NCBI GenBank assembly: GCA_049315625.1
Contig: JBMOJU010000057.1
Span: 1-20,549 of the forward strand
Origin: Paracraurococcus sp049315625
Lineage (GTDB): Bacteria; Pseudomonadota; Alphaproteobacteria; Acetobacterales; Acetobacteraceae
Length of the DNA stretch: 20,549 nucleotides
Direction: 5' to 3'
The notes under the pieces: model-generated
Told to the model about the DNA's origin: nothing
The model's database searches: none
The model's input: the letters and a program-made list of their open reading frames with translations, nothing else
Position numbers and translations under genes: made by a program
Shown here: positions 1 to 7,903 of the stretch, piece by piece
Layout of the letters: every line of letters starts with the position of its first letter
Numbering within the stretch: position 1 is the first letter of the stretch

Positions 1-4
1 GCAG

Positions 5-39
5 ACCGTCCCCTCCCCGCTGGCGGGGGAGGGGACGGT
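5..39 (-). terminator. Perfect 14-bp hairpin downstream of the first binding-protein gene
   Basis: The arms ACCGTCCCCTCCCC and GGGGAGGGGACGGT pair perfectly around a 7-nt loop (GCTGGCG). The hairpin lies 26 nt beyond the stop codon of the leftward binding-protein gene, where a transcription terminator is expected. No U-tract follows it on the minus strand within the few bases available, so it may be a Rho-assisted or RNA-stabilising hairpin. It could also serve a gene entering from the left of the window. Confidence 0.55.
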
Positions 40-65
40 GGGGGTGGTCTGGCGGTGGCTGATGC

Positions 66-1295
66 CTACGCCTTCACCAACGCACACCCACCCTCGCTCA
101 ACGGCCGGAACGCCTGCTCCGCCGGAACCGTCCCCGCCAGCGTATAGACGTCGCCCGGATACTTGTTCTCGCCTGGCCGCTTCACCTGCAACAGGAAGCT
201 CGGGTGGATCTTCCGCCCATCCTCGCGGATCATGCCCTTGCCGAAGGCGTCGTCGTCGGTCGGCATGCGCTTCATCAGCGCCACCACCTCCCGCCCGCTC
301 GCCTTGGCGCGCGCCACGCCCATCTCCTTCACCGCCTTCAGGTAGTGCGTCACGCCGGCGTAGTTCCCGGCATGCACGTAGTTCGGGAAGACGCCGGCGG
401 GCAGCTTCTGCTGCACCCGCTTGGTGAAGCCCCGGGTGCGGTCGTCGAAATCCCACCAGAAGGTCTCGGAGATATACATCCCCTGCATCGTCTCCAGGCC
501 CGCCGCGATGACGCCGGTGATGGAGCCGATGATGGCCGCGTACTTCATCCCCGATTTGCCCAGGCCGAATTCCTGCGCCTGCTTCACGCAATTCACCAGA
601 TCGTCGCCCGCCATCGCCAGGCCCAGCACCTTGGCTTTCGACGCCTGCGCCTGCAGCAGGAACGCGGAAAAGTCCGTGGTCTGCGGGAAGGGGTAGCGCG
701 TGGCGCCGAGCAGCCTGCCGCCGGCGGCCTCGACGAAGCGCGTGGTGTCGCGCTCGATCGCATGGCCGAAGGCATAGTCGGCGGTGATGAAGTACCAGGT
801 ATTGTTGCCCGCCTTGGTCAGCGCGGTGCCCGAGGTGTTGGACAGGCACCAGGTGTCGTAGGTCCAGTGGATGGTGTTCGGCGTGCAGGATTTCGCCGTG
901 AGCTCCGACGTCCCGGCCGAGGCGTTCAGGTGGACGCGGTCCTTCTCGACGCAGACCGGATTGATGCCGAGCGCGATGGCGCTGTTGCCGACATCCGTCA
1001 CCACATCGACGCCGCGCTGGTCGAACCACTGGCGGACGGTGTTGATGCCGACATCGGGCTTGTTCTGGTGGTCGGCGGCGATGATCTCGATCTTGATGTC
1101 GGGGTTCTGCGCGGTGAATTCCTCGACCGCCTGGCGGACGCAGGCGACGGAGGTCGGGCCGGTCACGTCGCGGTAGGGGCCGGAGAGGTCGGTCAGGACG
1201 CCGATGCGGATGGTGTCGGCCGCCTGGGCGCGGGCATTGCCGAAGACGAAGGTGGCGGCAGTCGCACCGAAGGCGGCGCGGCGGGTCAGCAGCAT
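66..1295 (-). CDS. ABC transporter substrate-binding protein, branched-chain amino acid/amide type (LivJ/UrtA-like)
   Basis: This is a 409-residue periplasmic binding protein of the Peripla_BP_6 family, which captures branched-chain amino acids, urea, amides or aromatic acids for HAAT-type ABC importers. The N-terminus carries TRRAAFG followed by a hydrophobic stretch ending in ARAQA, a Tat- or Sec-type signal cleaved near residue 25. The mature part opens with DTIRIGVLTDLSGPY, the typical first strand and ligand loop of the family, and ends near the usual family length. I chose the ATG at 1295 because AAGGGAG lies 7 nt upstream and the signal begins there; the open frame extends to 1409 without a better start. 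No permease or ATPase gene adjoins it, and the next gene is divergent. The substrate cannot be told from sequence alone. Confidence 0.9.
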   Translation of the reverse strand: MLLTRRAAFGATAATFVFGNARAQAADTIRIGVLTDLSGPYRDVTGPTSVACVRQAVEEFTAQNPDIKIEIIAADHQNKPDVGINTVRQWFDQRGVDVVTDVGNSAIALGINPVCVEKDRVHLNASAGTSELTAKSCTPNTIHWTYDTWCLSNTSGTALTKAGNNTWYFITADYAFGHAIERDTTRFVEAAGGRLLGATRYPFPQTTDFSAFLLQAQASKAKVLGLAMAGDDLVNCVKQAQEFGLGKSGMKYAAIIGSITGVIAAGLETMQGMYISETFWWDFDDRTRGFTKRVQQKLPAGVFPNYVHAGNYAGVTHYLKAVKEMGVARAKASGREVVALMKRMPTDDDAFGKGMIREDGRKIHPSFLLQVKRPGENKYPGDVYTLAGTVPAEQAFRPLSEGGCALVKA

Positions 1296-1510
1296 GAACG
1301 GACTCCCTTGCGGCGGCGCTGTCTGGCCGCTGTCGCGCGCCAGCCTAGCAGGCGTCAGGCGGTTGTCGAACCGCAGGAGCAGCAACGAATTTGCCCATGA
1401 AAACATCAAAAAGGCGACGGAATGAACTCATTCGCTGCAAGGAAGACCGTATTGCCTTGATGTGCGGCAAATTCTAGCCTTTGCGCCGCCACCCCTTCGG
1501 AGTGCCGCTG
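1296..1510. promoter_or_regulatory. Divergent control region between two binding-protein genes
   Basis: This 215-bp intergenic stretch separates the leftward LivJ-like gene from the rightward SBP_bac_5 triplet, so it should hold promoters for both. It is less GC-rich than its surroundings around 1400-1480. Apart from the promoter-like boxes and the inverted repeat listed separately, I see no gene in it. Confidence 0.5.
1452..1480 (+). promoter_or_regulatory. Candidate sigma-70-type promoter with overlapping inverted repeat
   Basis: TTGCCT and TAGCCT are separated by exactly 17 nt, a plausible -35/-10 pair for the binding-protein triplet. It would give a leader of about 25 nt. The same segment contains TTGCC-N9-GGCAA, a short inverted repeat that covers the -35 box and could be an operator. 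The -10 match to TATAAT is only partial, so the promoter call is tentative. Confidence 0.4.
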
Positions 1511-3124
1511 ATGCCCACCGCCCTGTCCCGTCGCGCCCTGCTCGGCAGCGCCGCCGCCGCGACGCTCCCGTGGGACCTCGCGCTGGCCCAGGCCCCGGGC
1601 GGCACGCTCCGGGTCGGCATGACCGCCTCTGCCGTTCCGCTCGCCAATGGCGTGCCGGACCAGGGGGCGGAGGGGCATCGCTTCATGGGCATCACGCTGT
1701 TCGACCAGTTGGTGCACTGGGACCTGTCCGCCGCCGACCGGCTGGCGACGCTGAAGCCCGGCCTGGCGACCGACTGGAAGCCCGACCCGGCCGACCCCAA
1801 GCGCTGGATCTTCACCCTGCGCGAGGGCGTGAAGTTCCACGACGGCAAGCCCTTCACCGCGGAGGACGTCGTCTTTTCCTTCGACCGGCTGGTGAAGAAC
1901 GACCACCCGGCCTTCGATGCGCGCGGCTCGGCGATCAGCCGGTCACGCTTCTTCACCGTCGCCTCCTACCGCGCCGATGGGCCCCTCCGCCTGATCATCG
2001 ACTGCAACCGCGTCGACAGCATGCTGCCCTACCTGCTGGTCTGGGTCGGCATCACCCACCAGGGCGCGTGGGAGGCCGCGGGGCGCAGCTGGGACACCTT
2101 CATGACGAAGGCGATCGGCAGCGGCCCGTGGAAGCTGGAAAGCTTCGCCATCCGTGAGCGCTGCGTCATGGTGCGCAATGCCGATTACTGGGATGCCGAC
2201 CGCACCCCGCGGGCCGAGCGCCTGGTGCTGCTGCCACTGCCGGAGCCCAATACCCGCGTCGCGGCGTTGCGCGCCGGCCAGGTCGATTTCATCGAGGCGC
2301 CGCCGCCCGATGCCATCCCCACCCTGAAGCAGGCGGGGTTCCGTATCGCCAGCAACTCCTATCCGCACAACTGGATGTATTTCCTGAGCTACGTCGAGGG
2401 CTCGCCCTGGCGCGACCCGCGCATCCGCCGCGCCGCCAATCTCGGCATCGACCGCGCCGGGATGAAGCAGATGCTGGGCGGGATGATGAGCGAGGGCGCC
2501 GGCCTGCTGTACGAGGGCCACCCCTGGTATGGCGAGCCGAAGCACCGCCCGCGCTTCGACCCCGACGCGGCGCGGAAGCTGCTGGCCGAGGCGGGCTACA
2601 CGCCGCGCAACCCGCTGAAGACCAAGGTGGCGATCTCGCCCAGCGGGTCCGGCCAGATGCAGCCGCTGCCGATGAACGAATACGTCCAGCAGAACCTGAA
2701 GGAGGTCGGGATCGAGCTCGGCTTCGAGGTGATGGACTGGAACACCCTGCTGACCCAGCTGCGGGAAGGCGCCTGGATGCCTGGCGCCCGCGGCTGCCAC
2801 GCGATCAACGCGTCCTGGAATGCGCAGGACCCCTATGTCGGCTTCATCCGGCCGCTGCACACCGCCTTCGCGCCGCCGGTCGCCTTCAATTGGGGCCGCC
2901 ATTCGGACGCCGAGGCCGACGCGCTGATGGACGCCATGCTGCTGGAATTCGACACCGCGAAGCAGGACGCGCTGATGCGCCGGCTGCATGCGCGGCTGGT
3001 CGAGCAGGATGCCTGCATCTTCATCGCGCATGACCTGAACCCGCGGGCGATGGGCCCGAAGGTGCAGGGCTTCGTCCAGGCACAGTCCTGGCTGCAGGAC
3101 CTGACGCCGATCCGCATCGGCTGA
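1511..3124 (+). CDS. ABC transporter substrate-binding protein, SBP_bac_5 (peptide/nickel family), first of three tandem paralogs
   Basis: This 537-residue periplasmic protein of the DppA/OppA family binds oligopeptides or other solutes for an ABC importer. It opens with LSRRALLG and a hydrophobic run ending in ALAQA, a Tat-type signal. Family landmarks include FTLREGVKFHDGKPFTAEDV (the SBP_bac_5 signature region), GSGPWKLE, and a conserved C-terminal segment around AHDLNPRAM. I chose the ATG at 1511 because GGAG lies 8 nt upstream and the RR signal follows at once; a TTG at 1481 would add only ten residues with no evident ribosome site. Two close paralogs follow in the same direction after 32 and 58 bp, probably as one transcript. 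No membrane or ATPase component is present nearby, so the cognate transporter is unknown. Confidence 0.92.
   Translation: MPTALSRRALLGSAAAATLPWDLALAQAPGGTLRVGMTASAVPLANGVPDQGAEGHRFMGITLFDQLVHWDLSAADRLATLKPGLATDWKPDPADPKRWIFTLREGVKFHDGKPFTAEDVVFSFDRLVKNDHPAFDARGSAISRSRFFTVASYRADGPLRLIIDCNRVDSMLPYLLVWVGITHQGAWEAAGRSWDTFMTKAIGSGPWKLESFAIRERCVMVRNADYWDADRTPRAERLVLLPLPEPNTRVAALRAGQVDFIEAPPPDAIPTLKQAGFRIASNSYPHNWMYFLSYVEGSPWRDPRIRRAANLGIDRAGMKQMLGGMMSEGAGLLYEGHPWYGEPKHRPRFDPDAARKLLAEAGYTPRNPLKTKVAISPSGSGQMQPLPMNEYVQQNLKEVGIELGFEVMDWNTLLTQLREGAWMPGARGCHAINASWNAQDPYVGFIRPLHTAFAPPVAFNWGRHSDAEADALMDAMLLEFDTAKQDALMRRLHARLVEQDACIFIAHDLNPRAMGPKVQGFVQAQSWLQDLTPIRIG
2606..2679 (+). repeat. 74-bp block identical to the next paralog (copy 1)
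   Basis: From the CGC codon at the left edge to the GA of the last codon, this segment matches copy 2 base for base, including every third codon position. Flanking parts of the two genes differ at many synonymous sites. The third paralog is clearly different across the same region. This suggests local gene conversion between neighbouring copies. Confidence 0.8.
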
Positions 3125-3156
3125 CCCAGACCAACCATAAGACCGGGGATATCACC

Positions 3157-4776
3157 ATGAGCTTCACCATCGGCCGTCGCGGCCTGCTCGGCGGTCTCGG
3201 CGCCGCCGCCGTGCTGCCCTACGACCTCGCCCAGGCGCAGGGCACGCCGACCACCACGCTGCGGGTCGGCATGACCGCCTCCGCCGTGCCGCTGTCGAAC
3301 GGCGTGCCGGACCAGGGGGCGGAAGGCCACCGCTTCATGGGCATCACGGTCTATGACCAGCTCGCCGGCTGGGACCTGACCACCTTCGACAAGCCGGTCG
3401 GCATCCGCCCCGGCCTTGCGACGTCCTGGAAAGTCGATCCGGCCAATCCGAAGCGCTGGATCATCACCCTGCGGGAAGGGGTGAAGTTCCACGACGGCAA
3501 GGTGATGACGGCGGACGACGTCGTCTTCTCCTACGACCGCGCGCTGAAGAACGACGCGCCGCACTACGACCCGCGTGCCGCCGCCTTCGCCCGCATCCGC
3601 ATGCCGACGGTAATCGCCTGGCGGGCGGAGGGGCCGAACACCTTCATCATCGAGACCAACCGGGTCGACAGCCTGGTGCCCTACGGCATGACCTGGATCG
3701 GCATCACCCACCAGGGCGCCTGGGAGGCGGCGGGGAAGAACTGGGACAATTACATGACCCGGGCGATCGGCACCGGCCCCTGGAAGCTGGAGCAGTTCAG
3801 CATCCGCGAGCGCGCCGTCCTCGCCCGCAACCCGGACCACTGGGATGCGACGCGCATCCCGAAGGTCGGCAAGGTGGTGCTGCTGCCGCTGCCGGAGGCG
3901 AATACCCGCGTCGCCGCCCTGCGTTCCGGCCAGGTCGACTTCATCGAGGCGCCGCCGCCGGATGCGATCCCGTCGCTCAAGGCGGCCGGCTTCACGGTGG
4001 TGACCAACACCTATCCGCATAACTGGACCTGGCACCTCTCGATGGTCGAGGGCTCGCCCTGGCGTGACCTGCGCATCCGCCAGGCGGCCAACCTGGCGAT
4101 CGACCGGGCGGGGATGGAGACCATGCTCGGCGGCATCATGGCACCCGGGGCCGGCATCGTCCCGCCGAAACACCCTTGGTACGGCGCGCCGAAGGATCCG
4201 GTGCGCTTCGATCCCGCCGCGGCCCGCAAGCTGTTGGCCGAGGCCGGCTTCACGCCCCGCAACCCGCTGAAGACCAAGGTGGCGATCTCGCCCAGCGGGT
4301 CCGGCCAGATGCAGCCGCTGCCGATGAACGAGGCGGTGCAGCAGAACCTGAAGGAGGTCGGCATCGATGTCTCCTTCGAGGTGATCGAATGGAACGCGCT
4401 GCTCGGCATCTGGCGGGAAGGCGCCAAGGCGCCGTCCAACCGCGGCGTCTCGGCGATCAACATCTCCTACGCCGCGCTGGAGCCCTTCACCGCGATGATC
4501 CGCTTCCTGAAGTCGGATCTGGTGCCGCCGCTGGCGAACAATTGGGGCTATTTTGCCGATGCCGACTACGATGCGCTGATGGCGCGCATCTACGAGACCT
4601 TCGAGCCCGGCCCGCAGGACAAGCTGATGGGCGAACTGCACGCGAAGATCGTCGACGACCGGCTGTTCCTGTTCATCGCGCATGACCTCAATCCCCGCGC
4701 GATGAGCAAGCAGGTGAAGGGCTTCGTGCAGGCGCAGAGCTGGTTCCAGGAACTGACGCCGATCAGCCTGGGCTGA
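3157..4776 (+). CDS. ABC transporter substrate-binding protein, SBP_bac_5, second tandem paralog
   Basis: This 539-residue protein is collinear with its left neighbour. It has a Tat-like signal (GRRGLLGG, ending near AQAQG at residue 28), then VGMTASAVPLSNGVPDQGAEG, and a body sharing long motifs with the other copies such as GQVDFIEAPPPDAIPSLK, EGSPWRD and the AHDLNPRAM end. It therefore belongs to the peptide/nickel-type periplasmic binding proteins. The ATG at 3157 is supported by a GGGGAT box 7-10 nt upstream and by the position of the RR signal. Sequence differences from the first copy lie mostly in the middle and near the ligand lobes, so the paralogs may bind different solutes. No permease gene accompanies it. 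Confidence 0.92.
   Translation: MSFTIGRRGLLGGLGAAAVLPYDLAQAQGTPTTTLRVGMTASAVPLSNGVPDQGAEGHRFMGITVYDQLAGWDLTTFDKPVGIRPGLATSWKVDPANPKRWIITLREGVKFHDGKVMTADDVVFSYDRALKNDAPHYDPRAAAFARIRMPTVIAWRAEGPNTFIIETNRVDSLVPYGMTWIGITHQGAWEAAGKNWDNYMTRAIGTGPWKLEQFSIRERAVLARNPDHWDATRIPKVGKVVLLPLPEANTRVAALRSGQVDFIEAPPPDAIPSLKAAGFTVVTNTYPHNWTWHLSMVEGSPWRDLRIRQAANLAIDRAGMETMLGGIMAPGAGIVPPKHPWYGAPKDPVRFDPAAARKLLAEAGFTPRNPLKTKVAISPSGSGQMQPLPMNEAVQQNLKEVGIDVSFEVIEWNALLGIWREGAKAPSNRGVSAINISYAALEPFTAMIRFLKSDLVPPLANNWGYFADADYDALMARIYETFEPGPQDKLMGELHAKIVDDRLFLFIAHDLNPRAMSKQVKGFVQAQSWFQELTPISLG
4258..4331 (+). repeat. 74-bp block identical to the first paralog (copy 2)
   Basis: This is the second copy of the exact 74-bp identity shared by the first two tandem binding-protein genes. 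It encodes the stretch from RNPLKTKVAISPSGSGQM to the following PMNE. The reading frame is the same in both copies. Confidence 0.8.
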
Positions 4777-4819
4777 GCGCGGCCCGTCCCTTGCTACCCA
4801 ATTCGGCATTCCCGGTTGA

Positions 4820-4826
4820 GAGGTGA
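4820..4826 (+). promoter_or_regulatory. Strong ribosome binding site deciding the start of the third paralog
   Basis: GAGGTGA is a near-perfect match to the 16S anti-Shine-Dalgarno sequence and lies 8 nt before the GTG at 4835. The GTG at 4823 falls inside this element, so it cannot be the start this element serves. Starting at 4835 also places the RR motif at the same residue number as in the second paralog. Confidence 0.65.
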
Positions 4827-4834
4827 GGGACGTG

Positions 4835-6460
4835 GTGCATCACGGCTTCGGACGGCGTGGCCTGCTGGGCGGCGCGGGCGGTATCCTGGCGGCGGCGGCG
4901 CTGCCCTGGGATCTGGCGCTTGCCCAAGGCGCAAGCACGCTGCGCGTCGGCATGACGGCGGCGGCGGTACCGCTGACCAACGGTGTCCCCGACCAGGGCG
5001 CCGAGGGCCACCGCTTCATGGGCATCACGCTATATGACCAGCTGGTGCACTGGGACCTGTCCAAGGCAGATGGCCCGGCGGTGCTCTGCCCCGGCCTCGC
5101 CACGTCCTGGAAGGTCGACCCGGCCAATCCGAAGCGCTGGGTCTTCACCCTGCGGCCCGGGGTGAAGTTCCACGACGGCAAGCTGCTGACGGCGCAGGAT
5201 GTCGTCTTCTCCTTCGACCGTGTGCTGAAGACCGACGCGCCGCATTTCGACCAGCGCGCCGCCGCCTTCGGCCGGGTCCGCGTCCCGACCGTGGCGAGCT
5301 GGGAGGCGGTGGACGAGCTGACCTTCGCGCTCGAGACCCGCACCATCGACAGCACCGTGCCCTACGGCGCGAGCTGGATCGGCATTGTCCACCAGGGCGC
5401 CTGGGAGGCGGCAGGCAAAAGCTGGGACAGCTACATGCCGAAGGCGGTCGGCACCGGCCCCTGGAAGCTGGAAAGCTGGTCGATCCGCGAACGCGCCGTG
5501 CTGGTCCGCAATGCCGATTACTGGGATGCCGCCCGGGTGCCGAAATGCGAGCGCCTGGTGCTGCTGCCGCTGGCCGAGCCGAATACTAGGGTCGCCGCGC
5601 TGCGCTCCAACCAGGTGGACTGGATCGAGGCGCCGCCGGCCGATGCGGTGCCCAGCCTGAAGCAGGCCGGCTACACCATCGTCACCAATTCCTACCCACA
5701 CAACTGGACCTGGCAATTGGCGACGGCCGAGGGCTCGCCCTGGCGCGACCCGCGGGTGCGGCGCGGCGCCAATCTGGCGATCGACCGGGCAGCGATGAAG
5801 GGCATGCTCGGCGGGCTGATGGATGAGGGCGCCGGGATGCTGCCGCTCGGCAGCACCTGGAACAACGTGCCGAAATTCAAATGGGCCTTCGACCAGGCGG
5901 CGGCGCGGAAGCTGCTGGCGGAGGCTGGCATCACCCCGCGCACGCCGCTGAAGACCAGGATCGGTATCAGCGTCTCCGGCTCCGGCCAGATGCAGCCGAT
6001 GGCGATGAACGAGGCCCTGCAGCAGATGCTGAAGGAGGTCGGCATCGAGATCGAGTTCGAGGTGTTCGAGTGGAACACGCTGCTGACGATCTGGCGGGAT
6101 GGCTGGAAGGCGCCGTCCAATCGCGGGATCACGGGGATCAACATCAGCTTCACCGCGATCGATCCCTTTACCGCGATGATCCGCTTCCTCCGCTCCGATC
6201 TCGCCCCACCGGCGGGCAACAATTGGGGCGGCTTTGCCAACCCGGATTACGATGCGCTGATCGGCAGGATCCTGTCGGAGTTCGACCAGGCCGCGCAGGA
6301 CCGGCTGGTGTCGGAACTGCACGCGAAGATCGTCGACGACGCGCTGTTCCTCTTCGTCGCGCATGACCTGAACCCGCGGGCGATGCACCGGAAGGTGCAG
6401 GGCTTCGTGCAGGCGCGGTCCTGGTTCCAGGACCTGACTCCGGTGCGGGTGACCGGCTGA
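4835..6460 (+). CDS. ABC transporter substrate-binding protein, SBP_bac_5, third tandem paralog
   Basis: This 541-residue periplasmic binding protein of the peptide/nickel family is the last of the tandem set. Read from GTG 4835 it begins MHHGFGRRGLLGG, matching the second paralog's signal residue for residue in spacing, with probable cleavage after ALAQG. It keeps the shared motifs (VPDQGAEGHRFMGITLYDQL, GTGPWKLES, EGSPWRDPR, AHDLNPRAM). It has diverged in the ligand-lobe region around LGSTWNNVPKFKWAFD, where the other two have HPWYG. Upstream GTG codons at 4823 and 4832 are alternative starts. It lies 58 bp after the previous gene, and no transporter membrane gene follows: the next gene is convergent. 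The substrate is unknown. Confidence 0.92.
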   Translation: MHHGFGRRGLLGGAGGILAAAALPWDLALAQGASTLRVGMTAAAVPLTNGVPDQGAEGHRFMGITLYDQLVHWDLSKADGPAVLCPGLATSWKVDPANPKRWVFTLRPGVKFHDGKLLTAQDVVFSFDRVLKTDAPHFDQRAAAFGRVRVPTVASWEAVDELTFALETRTIDSTVPYGASWIGIVHQGAWEAAGKSWDSYMPKAVGTGPWKLESWSIRERAVLVRNADYWDAARVPKCERLVLLPLAEPNTRVAALRSNQVDWIEAPPADAVPSLKQAGYTIVTNSYPHNWTWQLATAEGSPWRDPRVRRGANLAIDRAAMKGMLGGLMDEGAGMLPLGSTWNNVPKFKWAFDQAAARKLLAEAGITPRTPLKTRIGISVSGSGQMQPMAMNEALQQMLKEVGIEIEFEVFEWNTLLTIWRDGWKAPSNRGITGINISFTAIDPFTAMIRFLRSDLAPPAGNNWGGFANPDYDALIGRILSEFDQAAQDRLVSELHAKIVDDALFLFVAHDLNPRAMHRKVQGFVQARSWFQDLTPVRVTG

Positions 6461-6516
6461 TCGGGTCGGATGCCCGCGGCGCCGGAAGGCGTGGCGGCCG
6501 GGCCGACGTACAGGCA

Positions 6517-7290
6517 CTACCGGTCCGGGACCCAGACCTCCAGGGTGCCAGGCGCCGGGGAGGGATCGAAGCCGCGGAAATCCTGGATTGCCCAGCCGCG
6601 GCCAAGCCGCCCGGCGACGCGCGCCGCGGCGGCGGCATCCTCGCCATGGAAGTAGCGGACCACCCGCTGCCCGGGCACGGCCGGCACGGCGCGGAGGTCC
6701 GGCACCTCGAACCCGCCTTCGCGCAGCGGCGCGACCAGCGCGGCGGCGGCCTCTGCCCCGGCGGCCGAGCCGCTGCGGTGGTGGACGAAGACCCGCGGCT
6801 GGGCGCCGGTGGCGGCGTCGGGTCGCGGCGGTCGGGCCGGGATGGGTGTCGGCGGGGCCCCGGCGTCGCGGCGCTGTGCCGTGCCGGCATCCCGCTGCGC
6901 CGCGGCGAGATCACGTTGCAGGGCGGCCAGTTGCGCTTCCGCCGTTGTCCGCGCCCGGGTCAACGCCTCCAGCCGGGCCTGCTGCTCGGCCTCGGCTGCC
7001 GCCCGGGTCCGGGCCAGGGCGTCGAGCCGCGCCTGTTCCTGCTCGACCGCACGCCGCAGGGCAGCGAGATCGGCGTCGAGCTCCGCCCGATCGGTCGCCG
7101 CCGGGGAGGATGCCGGCGCCGTGACCGGAGTAACCATCGGGGCCGGCGGCGGCCGCAGCCCCAGCCCCACCACCACGCCGCCGATCGCTCCACCCAGGCT
7201 GAGCACGAGCGCGAGAAGCACCGCGCGCAGCGAGACGCGTCGCTGCGGGCGGAGCAACGGAGGGGAGGGGCCTCGCTTCGGTTCGCGCAA
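6517..7290 (-). CDS. Membrane-anchored coiled-coil protein with LytR_C-like C-terminal domain
   Basis: This protein of about 257 residues has three visible parts: a basic N-terminus with one membrane segment (residues 21-45), an Ala/Arg/Glu-rich coiled coil (about 67-140), and after a Pro-rich linker a compact domain from about 166. That domain has the pattern VFVHHRSGSAAGAE...L..GGFEV...VVRYFHGEDAAAAARVAGRL, which resembles the LytR_C/SPOR-like extracytoplasmic fold (GSG turn, GF.V, VRY.. GD). The predicted topology places coiled coil and domain in the periplasm. The start is uncertain: an in-frame stop lies just upstream, the first available codon is TTG at 7290 with no clear ribosome site, and another TTG is at 7257. 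It follows the HTH regulator by 35 bp on the same strand and may be co-transcribed. I do not recognise a named gene. An envelope role is inference. Confidence 0.65.
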   Translation of the reverse strand: MREPKRGPSPPLLRPQRRVSLRAVLLALVLSLGGAIGGVVVGLGLRPPPAPMVTPVTAPASSPAATDRAELDADLAALRRAVEQEQARLDALARTRAAAEAEQQARLEALTRARTTAEAQLAALQRDLAAAQRDAGTAQRRDAGAPPTPIPARPPRPDAATGAQPRVFVHHRSGSAAGAEAAAALVAPLREGGFEVPDLRAVPAVPGQRVVRYFHGEDAAAAARVAGRLGRGWAIQDFRGFDPSPAPGTLEVWVPDR

Positions 7291-7325
7291 GCGTCAGGCG
7301 GGCCGGGCGAGGCCCGGCCTCCGTC

Positions 7326-7796
7326 TCAATGGGTCTCGGCGGCCTCGGGTTCGAGCACCGCCGGCAGGCTGACCGCGGCTGCCTGGCTCTGCGCCGCCAG
7401 GGCACGCGCCATCTGGCTCAGCGCTTCCTGATGCTTCTCATTGTCGATCATGGCGAAGTTGCGCGCGAGCTCCAGGCACATGCGCTGGCGCGGCGAGACC
7501 TCGTGGTGCTCGGAATCCACCGAAAGCCCTTCGAAGAACCACGATACGCCGACGCCGAGCACCTGGGCGATCTCGAACAGCCGGCCGGCGGAGATGCGGT
7601 TCAGGCCGCGCTCGTACTTGTGGGCCTGCTGGTAGGTGACGCCGATCATCCGGGCGAGTTGCTGCTGCGACAGGCCCATCATCACCCGGCGTTCCCGGAT
7701 GCGCGAGCCGACATGGCGGTCCGCCGCATTGGCCCGTTGTCCCGGCTTGGCGCCGTCACCCCGCTTCGGCTCGGCCTGCGTCGTCGTTTGCACCAT
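7326..7796 (-). CDS. XRE-family helix-turn-helix transcriptional regulator
   Basis: This 156-residue cytoplasmic DNA-binding protein has an HTH_3/Cro-C1 domain at residues 30-88. The second helix is SQQQLARMIG and the recognition helix TYQQAHKYERG; the domain ends in LGVGVSWFFEGL, the pattern seen in alphaproteobacterial single-HTH regulators of the PraR type. A charged, helical tail of about 65 residues follows (ARNFAMIDNEKHQEALSQMARAL), likely for dimerisation. The ATG at 7796 is preceded by AAAGGG at 8 nt; the frame stays open to 7892, but those residues look non-coding. It sits between phaR (108 bp upstream, same strand) and the coiled-coil membrane gene downstream. Its targets are unknown. 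The family tie to PraR is by motif only. Confidence 0.85.
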   Translation of the reverse strand: MVQTTTQAEPKRGDGAKPGQRANAADRHVGSRIRERRVMMGLSQQQLARMIGVTYQQAHKYERGLNRISAGRLFEIAQVLGVGVSWFFEGLSVDSEHHEVSPRQRMCLELARNFAMIDNEKHQEALSQMARALAAQSQAAAVSLPAVLEPEAAETH

Positions 7797-7903
7797 CACC
7801 GTGCCCTTTGCCGTTGAGAATCTCACCCAACGGAATGCCGCGGCATGGCGGGCGTTCCACTTCGGCGCGTGACGAACGCGTGATGGAAGCACGAGCCTTC
7901 AAC

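Noticed and set aside
1296..1409. N-terminal extension of the LivJ-like protein to 1409
   Set aside because: The signal peptide and a good ribosome site place the start at 1295; the extra residues would precede the signal.
2833..4809. Minus-strand open frame of 658 codons over the second binding-protein gene
   Set aside because: It mirrors the plus-strand SBP gene, is Arg/His/Asp-rich, and similar shadows occur over the paralogs at the same relative place.
6646..7431. Plus-strand open frames opposite the coiled-coil protein
   Set aside because: The minus-strand product has a membrane segment, a coiled coil and a compact domain; the plus-strand products are Arg/Gly low-complexity.
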